Assembly (NCBI GenBank): GCA_948144175.1
Contig: CANXME010001453.1
Location: 4,059,022 to 4,123,021, forward strand
Length of the DNA stretch: 64,000 nt
Origin: Closterium sp. NIES-65
Taxonomy: Eukaryota; Streptophyta; Zygnematophyceae; Desmidiales; Closteriaceae
Direction: 5' to 3'
Below the pieces are notes generated by a model. It had not been told where the DNA came from. It made no database searches and saw nothing but the letters and a program-made list of their open reading frames with translations. Below are positions 33,368-45,100 of the stretch, one piece after another (positions within the stretch are counted from its first letter, which is position 1; each line of letters begins with the position of its first letter). The translations under genes were made by a program, and so were the position numbers.

Positions 33368-35187
33368 ATGGCTACCCCTAGTGTCCTCGCTTTTGACGCT
33401 GAGGGTCGGGCCACTGACTTTGACGTCTGGATAGATGACCTGCAGCTTTTCTTAGAGTGCGATAGGGCGGACGGTCTCTCTCTCTTTGACCTCACCTCTG
33501 GTGCCTCTCCTGCCCCTACTGCTGATGCTGAGGCCACTGTCCGCTCACAGTGGGCCACGCGCGATGCTGCTTCACGTCTTGCTGTGCGTCGCCACCTGCC
33601 TACCTCTGAGCGTGCGCACTTTAGCCAGTACAAGAGTGCTCAGACCTTGTACGACGCTGTAGTTGCACGCTACTCCTCCCCTGCCACTGCTACACTGAGC
33701 CGCCTCATGCTACCGTACCTCTTCCCTGACCTTGCTGCCTTTCCCACAGTCCCTGACCTCATTACGCACCTCCGCACTAGTGACACTCGCTACCGCGCTG
33801 CGCTTCCTGCTGATTTCTGCGCAAAGAACCCCCCCCCCCCATGTACATCACTCTCTACTACATAGTCACCCGCCTCCCTGACTCCCTTCGCGTAGTCAGG
33901 GACCACTTTCTCTCATTCTGTCCCACCACTCTCACTGTTGACCTCCTCGAGAAGGCCCTCCTAGCAGCGGAGAAGAGCATAGTCGCTGTAGGGGCCTCTC
34001 GTGGTGACCCGCGCACCACCATCTTTGAGGGGTGTTCTCCCTCCCCTCTTTTGCCCTCTGTTGCCTCTACTGCTGTGGCCGACCTCGTTGGTCTGGAGTC
34101 GGTCGGTGTGGCGTCTACCCCTAGTGGGAAGCGTCGCTCTGGCAAGGGCAAGGGGGGCAGGGGCGCTGGAGGAGCTAGCGTGGGCGGTGGAGGCGGCAGT
34201 GGAGGCAGTGGAGGGGGTAGGGGTGGTGGTGGGAGTGGTGGCGGGGGTGGAGGTGTCGGCGGCGGCAGTGGAGGCGGAGGCGGCGGCGGCGGTGGCAGTG
34301 GGAGCGGAGGTGGTGGAGGTGGCGGAGGTGGAGGAGGCGGTGGCGGAGGAGGAGGAGGAGGAGGAGGAGGAGGAGGAGGAGGAGGAGGAGGAGGAGGAGG
34401 AGGAGGAGGAGGAGGAGGAGGAGGAGGAGAAGGAGGAGGAGGAGGTCGTGGCTCTTCGCAAAGGAGTGGCTCCGGTGGTGGTCAGCGCCAGCAGCAGCAG
34501 CGAAGTCGCGAGACCCTGTCCCCTCAGCAGCTCCGTGAGTGGTACGCTGCACGCCAGCGGGGTGGGGGTACTAGTCCGTGCACCTACGTCCTGCGCACCG
34601 GCGACCGTGCGGGTGAGCAGTGTGCGGGTGCGCACCCCACCCAGCGCTGCTTTGGCCGCCTGACGGACGCTAGGCGTCACCAGTTCCCTGAGGCCTCTGA
34701 GATCCCTCGCTGGGGCGAGCTGTCTAGAGCAGGGGTAGCTATTTTTGACCTTGACTTTGATGCTATTCTTGCTACTATGTATACTGTGTCTATTAGTGAG
34801 GAGGGTGACTGTTGCCGGTGTTTCCCGCCCGACCCGGGCATTGCGACTGCTGCTCTAGGTGCTAGTGAGGCTGCTGCTCTTGGTGCTAGCGAGGCTGCTG
34901 CTCTAGGTGCTAGTGCGTCTGCTTCCTCCGGTACTGGTGAGTCTGCCCTCTCAGGTACTGGGTCGGCTTCGGCCTCCCACACCTTCACACTTGACTCAGG
35001 GGCTTCTCGCTCCTTCTTTCGAGACCGCACCACACTCACGCCGCTTGGTCAGCCAGTTGTAGTCTCCCTGCCAGACCCCTCTGGGGGTCTTGTCCTTGCT
35101 CACTTCTCCACTCTGCTCCCGTGTCCGGCGGCCCCCTCTGGCTTCTTGTCTGGTCTTTACCTCCCACGTTCTTTACGAACTTGGTGA
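33368..35187 (+). pseudogene. Element D Gag and protease, frameshifted
   Basis: ATG 33368 opens the same N-terminal Gag as B (MATPSVLAFDAEGR). A run of 12 C (33829-33840) changes the frame; B has 10 at this place and stays open. The second frame has a long poly-Gly tract, PQQLREWYA, CTYVLRTG...CAGAHPTQRC and protease LDSGAS. A small deletion near 35165 shifts the frame again (TNLVSG continues in another frame). Confidence 0.85.
34335..34445 (+). repeat. (GGA)n microsatellite in gag
   Basis: An almost pure gga run encoding poly-Gly; the neighbouring ggt/ggc codons are also all Gly. B has a shorter, less pure version. Confidence 0.9.
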
Positions 35188-37172
35188 GTGGTGTTGACCT
35201 ACAGGATGCGGGGGCTCACCAGTTCACTCCTGCGAGTCAGCGGGTGACCCACTCCACGGACGCTCGGACAGGCCGACACCTGGCCACGTTTACACGTCGG
35301 CCGGGGTCGAGCCTGTACACACTGACCACTGCGTCTCCTCCAGTCCCTACGTCTGGTCAGGTAGCTGCGTCGGGTCAGGTGTTAGCTGCAGCGTCCAGGT
35401 CTGGTCTTGAGTCTGCCCCCTGCTCGTGTCACCTCCTGTCTCACGAGACTCTCCTCTGGCACCACCGCCTTGGTCACCCCTCCCTGCTTCGTCTCTGAAG
35501 CATGGCCTCCCGTGTCCTTGTCTCTGGTCTTCCCCGGTCCCTCCCTCCCCTTCCTCCGGGGCCTGGCCCTATCTGCGTCCCCTGTGTCGAGGGGCGGCAG
35601 CGGGCTGCCCCTCACTCCTCCCAGTTTCCTCCGACAGAGGACCCGCTGCAGACGCTTCACATGGACGTGTGGGGCCCAGCCCGCGTCCGTGGACAGGGTC
35701 ACGAGCGCTAATTCCTGCTGGTGGTTGACGACTACTCGCGTTACACCACAGTCTTCCCCTTGCGTAGCAAGGGTGATGTCACTGAGGTGTTGATCGACTG
35801 GATCCGCGCAGCTCGTCTCCAGCTCAGGCGGAGCTTCGGCTCGGACTTTCCTATTCTACGTCTGCACTCTGACAGAGGCGGGGAGTTCTCCTCTGGCCTT
35901 ATGCGAGCCTACTATCGTCCACGAGGCATCCGCCAGACCTTCACGCTTCCAGACTCTCGACAGCAAAATGGGATTGCTGAGCGCCGCATTGGCATGGTCA
36001 TGGACGTCGCCCGTACGTCCATGATGCATGCGGCTGTCCCCCATTTTCTGTGGCCGTTTGCGGTCCGGTACGCGGCGCATCAGATCAACCTTCACCCCAG
36101 GGTCTCCATGCCAGAGACCTCCCCAGCTTTGCTGTGGACGGGGAAGGTTGGCGATGCGTCTGCGTTCCGTGTCTTGGGATCTCGGGCGTTTGTCCGCGAC
36201 TTGTCTGTGGACAAGCTGTCCCCTTGTGCTGCTCCTTGCGTCTTCCTGGGTTTCCCCCCTGACGCGCCAGGGTGGCAGTTCTACCACCCCACCTCTCGCC
36301 GTGTTCTGTCCTCCCCGGACGTCACGTTCGACGAGTCAGTCCCCTACTACCGCCTCTTCCCCTACCGCACTCCGTCCCTCCCCCTGCCACCGCTCTACCT
36401 TGTGCCAGGTCCCCCCCCGGTAGACCCCCTCCCCCCTCAGGGTCCTGCCCCTTCAGGTGTGTCCCAGGTAGACGTTGTTGAGCCTGTCGAGGTCGCTGGT
36501 GACTCTGGTGCTGCTGAGGGTGTTGAGCCTGAGGGTGCTGACTCTGGGGGTGCTGAGCGCGTGGGTGCTACACCTGGGGGTGCTGAGCCTGAGGGTACTA
36601 CGACTGGAGGTGCTGAGCCTAAGGGTGCTGAGTCTGGGGGTGCTGAGCCTGGGGGTGCTACGCTTGGGGGTGCTAGGCCTGGGGGTGCTACGCATGGAGG
36701 TGGTGAGCCTGGGGGTGCGGAGCTTGAGGGAGCTGGGCCTGCTGGTGCTGTGCCTGGCGGTTCTCCGGGTGCTTCTTCTCGCCGGGAGCCACTCTCTCCA
36801 CAGGAGCTGCGTGAGTGGTTTGCCCGGCGCTGGAGGCGAGCTACTGGAGCTAGAGGTGCTGCGGGTACTAGAGGTTCTGTTGCTGCTGAGGGAGCTGGTG
36901 CCATGGGTCCCGGAGGTGCTAGTACTGGGAGTCCTAGAGCTGCTAGACCTACGGGTACTTGTGAAGCTGGAGCTGCTGCGGGTGTTGGCGCGGAGGCTAC
37001 TGCTGTTGGTCCTGGAGGCGGTCCTGCTGGGGGTACTACTGGTGCTGCTGGGGGTACTGGAGCTGGAGCTGCTACTGGTGCTGGTGCTGCCACTAGGGGT
37101 GCTGGTGGTGTCCCTGCTGTGTCTGGAGTCGCCGCGCGGCCTCGGCCGTACTTCGTTCCGCTCCTTCAATAG
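35188..37172 (+). pseudogene. Element D integrase and linker, broken
   Basis: Carries HHCC (LLWHHRLGHPS), then a stop where C has Arg (near 35498), the integrase start with a stop where C has Tyr of HERYF (near 35710), then an open run from about 35721 with VVDDYSRY, LHSDRGGEF and GIAERRIGM, and the EPGGA linker with SPQELREWFARRW once. It ends in a TAG at 37170-37172. Catalytic Asp and Glu residues are present but the frame cannot be read through. Confidence 0.85.
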
Positions 37173-39401
37173 GTTCTTGGTCTCCCGTCCTCTACTAGTC
37201 CTCCTCCTCCCTTAGAGTGTCCACAGCCTGTCCCGTCGCAGTTACAGTTACAGCCGGCCTCCCCACTGCTTGCTCCATCTCCCGACACTGGTCCTACTGG
37301 AGGTCTTGCTGACCGTCGTGAGCCTGCGTCTCGCCCTGCGTCGCCTGTCCGTGCTGCTCGCACTAGTGGTCGCGGTTCGCGTCAGCGTCCTCCTCCTGTC
37401 CCTGGCACGCACCGGATGTCCCTGCGTCCGTCCACTGCTCCTCTCCGTGCCCCTTTGCCTTCTCCTCCTGAGTCTTCTCTTCCTGCTCTTGCCGACCCGG
37501 AGTCGGACTCTCTTCGTGCTGCCAGTCCTACTGTCACGCGTCTCCTTGCTACTGTTGTCACTGACCCTTCCTTTGAGTCCACTGCTGCGTCTGCCCTAGT
37601 TGCTGAGCTCGTCGACTTCGCTGCTCGCTGTCGCCTAGACTACGCCGCCAGTCTTGTTGCTGAGTCTGAGTCTGTCTGTCCTCCGTCCGTCGGGGGTGAG
37701 TGTGCCCTTGGCACGGACGTCCTTGAGGACAGGCAGGAGGAGTTCCAGTGCTTGGCTGCTGCTTCACCTCATCTCGTGTCCGTACTGCTTACCCCTGAGG
37801 GAGACCCGGATGCACTTGACATCCCGACTCCGCGCTCTTACGCGGAGGCCGTAGAGGGTCCCTACTCCTCTCAGTGGCAGGCAGCTATGGACGCAGAGAT
37901 GGCTTCCTGGAAGTCCACAGGCACCTACGTATACGACGTTCCCCCGCCTTGGGCGAACATCGTTAGTGGCATGTGGATTTTGAGGGTGAAGCGACCGCCG
38001 GGTTCTCCGCTTGTCTTCAAGGCGCGTTACGTGGCTCGTGACTTCAGTCAGCGGCAGGGAGTTGACTACTTTCAGACCTTCTCTCCCACCCCGAAGATGA
38101 CCACTCTTCGGGTACTGCTGAACATAGCTGCTCACCGTGACTACGAGCTACACTTTCTTGACTTCAGCACTGCTTTCTTGCAGGGCAGCCTGCACGAGGA
38201 GATCTGGCTGCGTCGCCCACCTGGTTTCACTGGGTCTTTTCCTCCTGGCACCCAGTGGAGCCTCCGGCGGCTAGTCTACGGTCTCCGCCAGGCACCGCGT
38301 CAGTGGCACGACACACTGAGGACTACACTTGCGGCTCTTGGGTTTGCTCCCTCTACTGCCGACCCGTCGCTGTATCTGCGCACCGACACTTCTTTGCCGC
38401 CGCTCTACATCCTCGTGTACGTCGACGACTTGGTCTTTGCCACAGCTGACACTGCTGGACTCGCCCACGTGAAGTGCGAGCTGCAGAAGAGACACACGTG
38501 CACAGACCTGGGTGAACTGCGCAGCTACCTTGGCTTGCAGATCACTCGGGACAGAGCACGCCGCACCATTACCCTGACTCAGTCACACATGGTGCAGCAG
38601 GTCCTTCAGCACTTCGGCTTCACGTACTCCTCGCCTCAGGCCACTCCTCTGCCTACTCGCCACTCGCTCTCAGCTCTGCCTTCGGATGAGTCCGTAGAGT
38701 CGAGTGGCCCGTACCCAGAGCTTGTTGGCTGCCTCATGTACCTGATGACATGCACTCGACCTGACCTTACATACCCTCTTAGCATTCTTGCACGCTATGT
38801 TGCTCCTGGAAAACACAGACCGGAGCACATGGCTGCAGCAAAGAGGGTGTTGCGCTACTTGTGCAGTACGTCGGGCATGGGGCTTGTGCTTGGAGGGCAG
38901 AGTCCAGTGGTCCTTACTGGGCACGCAGACGCTTCTTGGGCTGACGACCAGGCTACGCAGCGGTCGTCACAGGGTTACACCTTCAGCCTTGGTTCCGGCT
39001 CTGTTTTGTGGCGGGCTACTCGCTCGTCTTCTGTTCTTAGCTCCAGTTGTGAGGCTGAGATCTACGCAGGAGCCATGGCTGCACAGGAGCTTCGCTGGCT
39101 CACCTACCTGCTGACTGACCTCGGAGAGCCGCCTCGTTCTCCTCCAGTGCTGTACGTAGACAACAAGGCCATGCTGGCCTTGTGTCGGGAGCAGCGACTG
39201 GAGCACAGAACGAAGCACATTGCTCTCTGCTACTTTCTTGCTCGTGAGTTGCAGCAGCGTGGTCAGCTGCGTCTTGCGTACGTGGCCTCTGAGGCAAACA
39301 CTGCTGATATCTTCACCAAGGCGCTTGCACCTTGTGACCATCAGCGCTTTTGTACTCAGCTGGGCCTTGTGCCCACCTTGCCTCACTTGCTCACCTCTTG
39401 A
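37173..39401 (+). pseudogene. Element D reverse transcriptase and RNase H
   Basis: Open from about 37416 to the stop at 39399-39401. RT has YVDD within YILVYVDDLVFATAD; RNase H has GHADASWADD and SSCEAEIYAG. The domain looks complete, but the copy is inactive because of upstream breaks. Confidence 0.87.
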
Positions 39402-39612
39402 CCTTGCTTGTACTGTTACATATACATATACCTGCTCTTGCTTGTCTAGCCTTTTTATATATATGTACTCCTACATGTGAAGTGGCCTTGTGGCCTTGAA
39501 CTTGTGCTCGGAATGTGTGGTGACTTTGTGATCCACCCTGAGCTTGCTTTGCTTTGCTTTGCTTGACTGGTCTTGTGACCCCTTGTTCTCCCCCACTTTG
39601 CCTATGGGGGTG

Positions 39613-39740
39613 TGTCAGAACATTATAGCTCATGCATATTGTGTAGGCTATAGTGGGGTAGCCCATAAGGGGTACAACCCAATTAGGGCTAGTACTTGTA
39701 CCCAATTCATTCATAGTTCATTCATTCTTGTTTCTTCTCA
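39613..39740 (+). repeat. 3' LTR of element D
   Basis: 128 bp, preceded by tatgggggtg (polypurine tract) and followed by the tcctc duplication. Confidence 0.94.
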
Positions 39741-39802
39741 TCCTCCATAGTATTTTGACGCTTTGTCTCTGCCATGCTCTGCGTCTCTCGGTATGCGAAT
39801 AC

Positions 39803-42800
39803 CTACGACGCTGCCTCCTCGTCATGCTGCCCCTCTTCCTCTGCGATGATGTGCCCCTCAGCACCCGCCGTCTCCCATCCCTCTGTCTGTATCATTTTAT
39901 TCCCATCTGAACCCTCCTCTCCATCTGGCTTCCTACGTGCGTCTGCCTCAGCCTGCTTCTGCTCCTCGGCCTCTGCCATCTTCTGCGCCTCACCCTCCGC
40001 CTTCTGCCGCGCCTCTACAACAGCCTTCTTCCGCGCTTCTGCCCGAGCCAGTTGTAGCGCCTCTTCCGCAGCCTGTTTCTGCTCCTCTGCCTCCGCCTTC
40101 TGCCGCGCCGCTGCTTCTGCCTTATCCCGCGCCTCTCCTTCCTTATGTGCGTCTGCCTCCTCCATATGCAGCGGCGCTGCCTTATCCTTCTGGCTTGCCG
40201 CTGCGTCTGATTCCTTGTGCGCCTCTGCCTCAACCATCTTCGGCGCCGCACCCTCCTCCTTCTGCTGCGCCACTGCCTCTGATTCCTTGTGCGCCTTTGC
40301 CTCAACCATCTTCGGCGCCGCACCCTCCTCCTTCTGCTGCGCCGCTGCCTCTAATTCCTTCTGCGCCTCTGCCTCAACCATCTTCGGCGCCGCACCCTCC
40401 TCCTTCTGCTGCGCCGCTGCCTCTGATTCCTTCTGCGCCTCTGCCTCAACCATCTTCGGCGCCGCACCCTCCTCCTTCTGCTGCGTCGCTGCCTCTGATT
40501 CCTTCTGCGCCTCTGCCTCAACCATCCTGGGCGCCGCACCCTCATCCTTCTGCTGCGCTGCTGCCGCTGATTCCTTATGTGCGTCTGCCTCATCATTCTG
40601 CTGCGCCGCTGCCTCATCCTTCTGGCTCGCCGTTGCCTCTGATTCCTTCTGCGCCACTGCCTCCACCACCTGTAGCTCGACTGCCTCCGACGTCAGCTCT
40701 CCTGCTGCACCCGCTTCTTTACGCGCGACTGCCTCCGCACTCTTGACCGCCTCTGCACCCACCTTCTGCTGCGCCGCAGCCTCTGCTTCCTTTGGCGCCC
40801 CGTCCTCTGCCGTAAGTGCCGCCTCTGCATCGACAAACCGATGGGCCGCATCCTCTGCTTTCTGGTGCGCCTCTACCTCCACCATCTTATGAGCCTTTGC
40901 ACCCGCGTTGCTCTGCGCCTTCTTTTTCACCTCTCCCGAATTCTCTGGCACGTCGACGTCCCCTCTCCGGGCCTCTTCAGCCGCCTTCCGCTTTACGCTG
41001 GGCAAGCAAACTTTCACGTATCCCCTATCCTCCTCGATATGCTGCCGCACATTGCTGGCGAGCTCCTCTCCTGCCACTCCCACGTGTGCCCTTGCAGCGG
41101 CTCGTGCCCCACGCTCCCATGCTTCACGTATGTCTCCTGTTCCCGGGAAAGGGACGATAGGATCGATGTCGCCATCACGGCGCCGTTGCCTCTCTTCAGC
41201 CCGTCTCCTCTTGGCTTCTGCTTCGGCCATCCGCTTATCATCAGCCGCCTTCCTCCACTGCTCCTCTGCCTGTTCGACCTGACTTGGCAGCTGTGGATCT
41301 TCTACACCCTCCTCGCCTTCATCTGCTACACTTGCCAAGTCGGTCTCCGTCCGTGCTTCGCGTTCCGGCGGCCTCCTAACCCGATCAGCAAACCTGAGCT
41401 GCCTAACTCCAGACCTAACACGCTCGTCCGCACGGGCTGACCTTGATGTCGGGCCACTCAGTAGTGCACCCCCTGGTGCAGGTCGGCGGGAATATGAAAT
41501 TTCCCCCACTCTTGGATTTGCGTCCCGGTTTGCGGCAGGTACGTCTCTCTGTCCCTCTACCGCTTCGGATCTGTTCTGTGCCGCCGGCTCCATGGTATTC
41601 CCGGACCGTTCCGGTGCGCTCTCCACCACTCGAGCCTCATGGGTTGTCATGACTGCATCCGGGGCGGGACGAAGCTGGACTCCTTGCAGGTCGAAGAAGG
41701 CCCTGCAGGTCGACTCTAGCATACTCCGAAATTCTTTCGCGCTGTTTTTCCCCTTCCCTAAGGCGATCATCGGCTCTGCAGTTTGAATCGACATGACATC
41801 CCCCCATTTGTCCAGCAACTTGCTGAACAGATGGGTAACGTGCAGCCCGGAACCCACTTGCCTCTGTCCCTGAACCTTGTTGATCTGCAACATGTGCGTG
41901 AAAAGGTGGTTGTCAGACACTCCCATAACATTTTACAAGCTTAATATCATACAACGCTTAAATCATAAAAATAGAGGCTCCTTACCCTGCCTTCCTCCAG
42001 AATCAGTTCCTCTAGGCGATCCCTCAAATCTTTCTGCACCGCTTCGGCGTGGCTGCCAGAGACCCTGCGACCTCGGCTGTATTCCACATCTAGTTGTCGA
42101 ATAAGCCAGCTGCAGGGCAAGGGGGTCGCAAATAATCAATAACATGCGTCCATACAAACCGCACATCTGATTAAGGAGTGACACTTACTCGAACACCTCC
42201 TTGGCATGGTCGCTGTGGCGATGGGTTGGGATTGGAGATTTAGGGTCGAAGTGTAGCACACGCGTACGGTACTCTCCGCGGGGATGTGCTAACAAATCTT
42301 GCGGGTTCATCAGCACCATGAGACTGATCGCCGTCGAGTGAACAACAGGATCTCTGCGGTACATCGAAGTTTGGATTAACAAGATAAGCTGGTGTCATCG
42401 ACAGACGTTGCGAATCCATGTCAAGAAACTCACTCTAATATCATGGGTATCAAAACCATCTGGTAGTCCAACAGCGATCGATGTTCGCTGCCACAATTGG
42501 GGACACGCGGGACGGCAGACCTCAAACGCCGATGCTCGGTAGGAGCCAGAATCTTTATGTCCCTGCGAACGCGAGGATCTCCGATCTTGTCCTTGGCAAC
42601 CTCCCTGCATCCAAGCCGACATGTCGCAGAGGTAAGAAGATAGCAGGTGCGTGTCTAAAAATACAAGGGTTTAACGTGCCGATGAAGTCGGCGTGCGCTA
42701 CAAACCGCGCTTGGATACATACACAAGGCCGAAAAGTAACAACGCCTCGTTCCACTCTTCCTGACGAGCGATTAACATTTCATAAGACTCCCGCCCTAGT

Positions 42801-42825
42801 CGTACAGACAATCCGCAGCCATCTG
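39803..42825 (-). CDS. Multi-exon gene with a long acidic coiled-coil repeat region
   Basis: Visible exons on the - strand: about 42812-42720 (LSVRLGRESYEMLIARQEEW), about 42597-42436 (REVAKDKIGDPRVRRDIKIL...LIPMILE), about 42357-42192 (DPVVHSTAISLMVLMNPQDL), about 42107-41985 (WLIRQLDVEYSRGRRVSGSH), and about 41888-39803 (INKVQGQRQVGSG... to the stop). Junctions have GT..AG signals (GA|GTGAGT, GA|GTAAGT). The last exon starts with a compact helical part (HVTHLFSKLLDKWGDVMSIQ) and then a 500-residue Glu/Ala/Lys/Gln region with a 24-residue tandem repeat around KEEGAAPKMVEAEAQKE. The start codon is not located. Family unknown. It may continue past the element D insertion into 25486-22041 through a splice near 39800. 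Confidence 0.55.
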
Positions 42826-43689
42826 TGATTAACTGGGACGACATCGCGTAAGTAAGCCAGAAGATGGCAGGTAGCTATACGGTTACTACCATACACTGTC
42901 CGCCTGCAGGATTTGAGGCCGACACTAGAATGAGAGGGAAGCTTGTGAGGAGGCTAGTTGTGGAACCAAGACTCAGATTGGAATGGCGAGAATGACCTTG
43001 AGCTTTGGTGCACCCACCCTGATAACAACTTCTGCTTCGCTGGTAGAATTGGTTGTGCTCTCGTCCTCACAAAAGGTGGGAAAGGCTTTGCTACAAACGC
43101 CAGGCGTAGTAAGACTTTTCTGCCCCCTACATCAAAATATTAGGCTTCTCACCATTTCCCTTCGAACATCTGCGAACTACTCTTTGCATCCTTCTGCAGT
43201 GATTGGCCTATTTGTCACCAGATTGTTCTCCTAAATGTTCTACTTCAGTTGCTGGTTGGTTGATTGCCAACCTTATATGCCATGTAAGCATATTGCATGT
43301 TCTGCGGTGCATTGCATGGTCTCAGCTTTGCCTCGACCTAGTACGAAATGGTGACGGGCAGCCCCTAAAAAAAAAGAAAGGTGCCCTGTGACAGGTTCAT
43401 GACAGGCTGCCTAGTATAACTATCCCATCCGCATGGTTCCCTCTGCAACGTGGAAATAGAGCAGTCTTTGCGACCTGTCACACGTGTCAGAAACCGAATG
43501 ACCGTGTACATCCCACAGTGCCGCTATAGGGGTACTCGCGTAGCACGTACAGTGCTAGTTTTTGTAACCCATAAAACAAACACAAGCATGAACTTTGCAT
43601 GATTAGCACACCCAATTCTAAAACGGATAATCCTATAAGTGTGAGATGAGTGCCCTATCAATAAGGGCTCATTAGCACCCGTATAACAA
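42826..43689. other. Probable 5' flank of the coiled-coil gene; nothing assigned
   Basis: No convincing exon. It contains a short A-rich run near 43368 and AT-richer DNA. It may hold undetected first exons of the - strand gene. Confidence 0.4.
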
Positions 43690-45100
43690 TGGCATTTAAA
43701 TACAAAACAAATGTTGTACATTTCAAAAAAGTGATCTGCTCCCGCCTGCAGAGAAGAGCATGAAAAACATATCAAACCTCTACGAAATGAGATGAATTTC
43801 ATAGGGGAGTCTGGAATATGTGTGATGAGAGTCCCCTATGAAAATCAGATCATTTGCCTAAGGATAAGTGGGTGATTTCTGTTGCAACCTGATTCCAGGC
43901 AATTCTGCACAGAATTCTGCAGACTGCTGCACAACAAGGCTTAAAAACCATATCAAACCTTGGGCAAATGAGGTGAATTTCAGGTGGGGGTCTTGAATAT
44001 GTGTGGTGAGAGTCCTCTATATAAATCAGCTCATTTTCCCAAGGAGAAGTGGGTGATTTCAATTGCAACCTGATTCAAGGCAATTCTGCACAGAATTCTG
44101 CAGACTGCTGCACAACAAGGCTTAAAAACCATATCAAACCTTGGAAAATACGATGAATTTCAAATGGGAGTCTGGAATATGTGTGACAAGAGTCCCCTAT
44201 AAATATCAGCTCATTTGCCCAACGATAAGTGGGTGATTTCAATTGCAACCTGATTCAAGGCAATTCTGCACATAATTCTGCAGACTGCTGCACAACAAGG
44301 CTTAAAAACCATATCAAACCTTCGGCAAATGAGATGAATTTCAGGTGGGGGTCTTTAATATGTGTGGTGAGAGTCCCCTATAAAAATCCGCTCATTTGCC
44401 TAAGGAGAAGTGGGTGATTTCAATTGCAACCTGATTCAAGGCAATTCTGCACAGAGTTCTGCAGACTGCTGCACAACAAGGCTTAAAAACCATATCAAAC
44501 CTTGGGAAAATACGATGAATTTCAGAGGGGAGTCTGGAATATGTGTGATGAGAGTCCCCTATAAACATCAGCTCATTTTCCTAAGGAGAAGTGGGTGATT
44601 TCAATTGCAACCTGATTCCAGGCAATTCTGCACAGAATTCTGCAGACTGCTGCACAACAAGGCTTAAAAACCATATCAAACCTTGGGCAAATGAGATGAA
44701 CTTCAGAGGGAAGTCTGGGATATGTGTGATGAGTTTCCCCTATGAAAATCAGATCATTTGCCCAAGGCAAAGTGGTTGATTTCACAAGAAACATGGTTCC
44801 AGGCATTTCTGCACAGAATTCTGCACCCGCCTGCAGAATATAACATGAAAAGCATGGCAAACCTTGATGAAATGAAGTGAAAACTGGATGGGAATTAGTA
44901 CTAGGTGTGATGACAGTGCTCTATCAAAATGGGCTCATTTGCCCAGGGAGAAGTGGGTGATTTCACCTGACACATCACACCAGGCAACTCAGCACTAACT
45001 TCCTTGCAAGAAAAAGTCCACCAAATCAGTTTGCATAGAGCTGAAAATGTTCAGGGGGGCTGGAACAGGTGTCATAACACTAACAATGCAAAAAAATATG
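43690..45100. repeat. Tandem satellite, 180-181-bp monomers
   Basis: The motif aagtgggtgatttc recurs at 43866, 44047, 44227, 44408, 44589, 44770 and 44951, a spacing of 180 or 181 bp. The four central monomers are very similar. Monomers become more divergent at both edges, with a decayed unit on each side. Each unit is AT-rich and contains gcacagaattctgcagactg. Short 62-codon frames repeated in it are shadows of the period. Confidence 0.93.

Larger units (their letters stand above)
25487..39740 (+). mobile_element. Ty1/copia retrotransposon D, carrying element F in its leader
   Basis: 128-bp LTRs (25487-25614, 39613-39740) differ at three positions. The target duplication tcctc lies at 25482-25486 and 39741-39745. 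Without F and F's duplication the element is 7742 bp. It keeps full-length Gag (with a frameshift), protease, integrase, RT and RNase H, but with several stops and frameshifts. It is closely related to B in Gag and to A and C in Pol. Confidence 0.96.

Noticed and set aside
39774..40892. Ala/Ser- and Pro/Leu-rich + strand frames
   Set aside because: Antisense shadows of the Glu/Ala/Lys repeat region of the - strand exon.
44229..44779. Three near-identical 62-codon proteins
   Set aside because: The same frame in successive 181-bp satellite monomers; no coding evidence.
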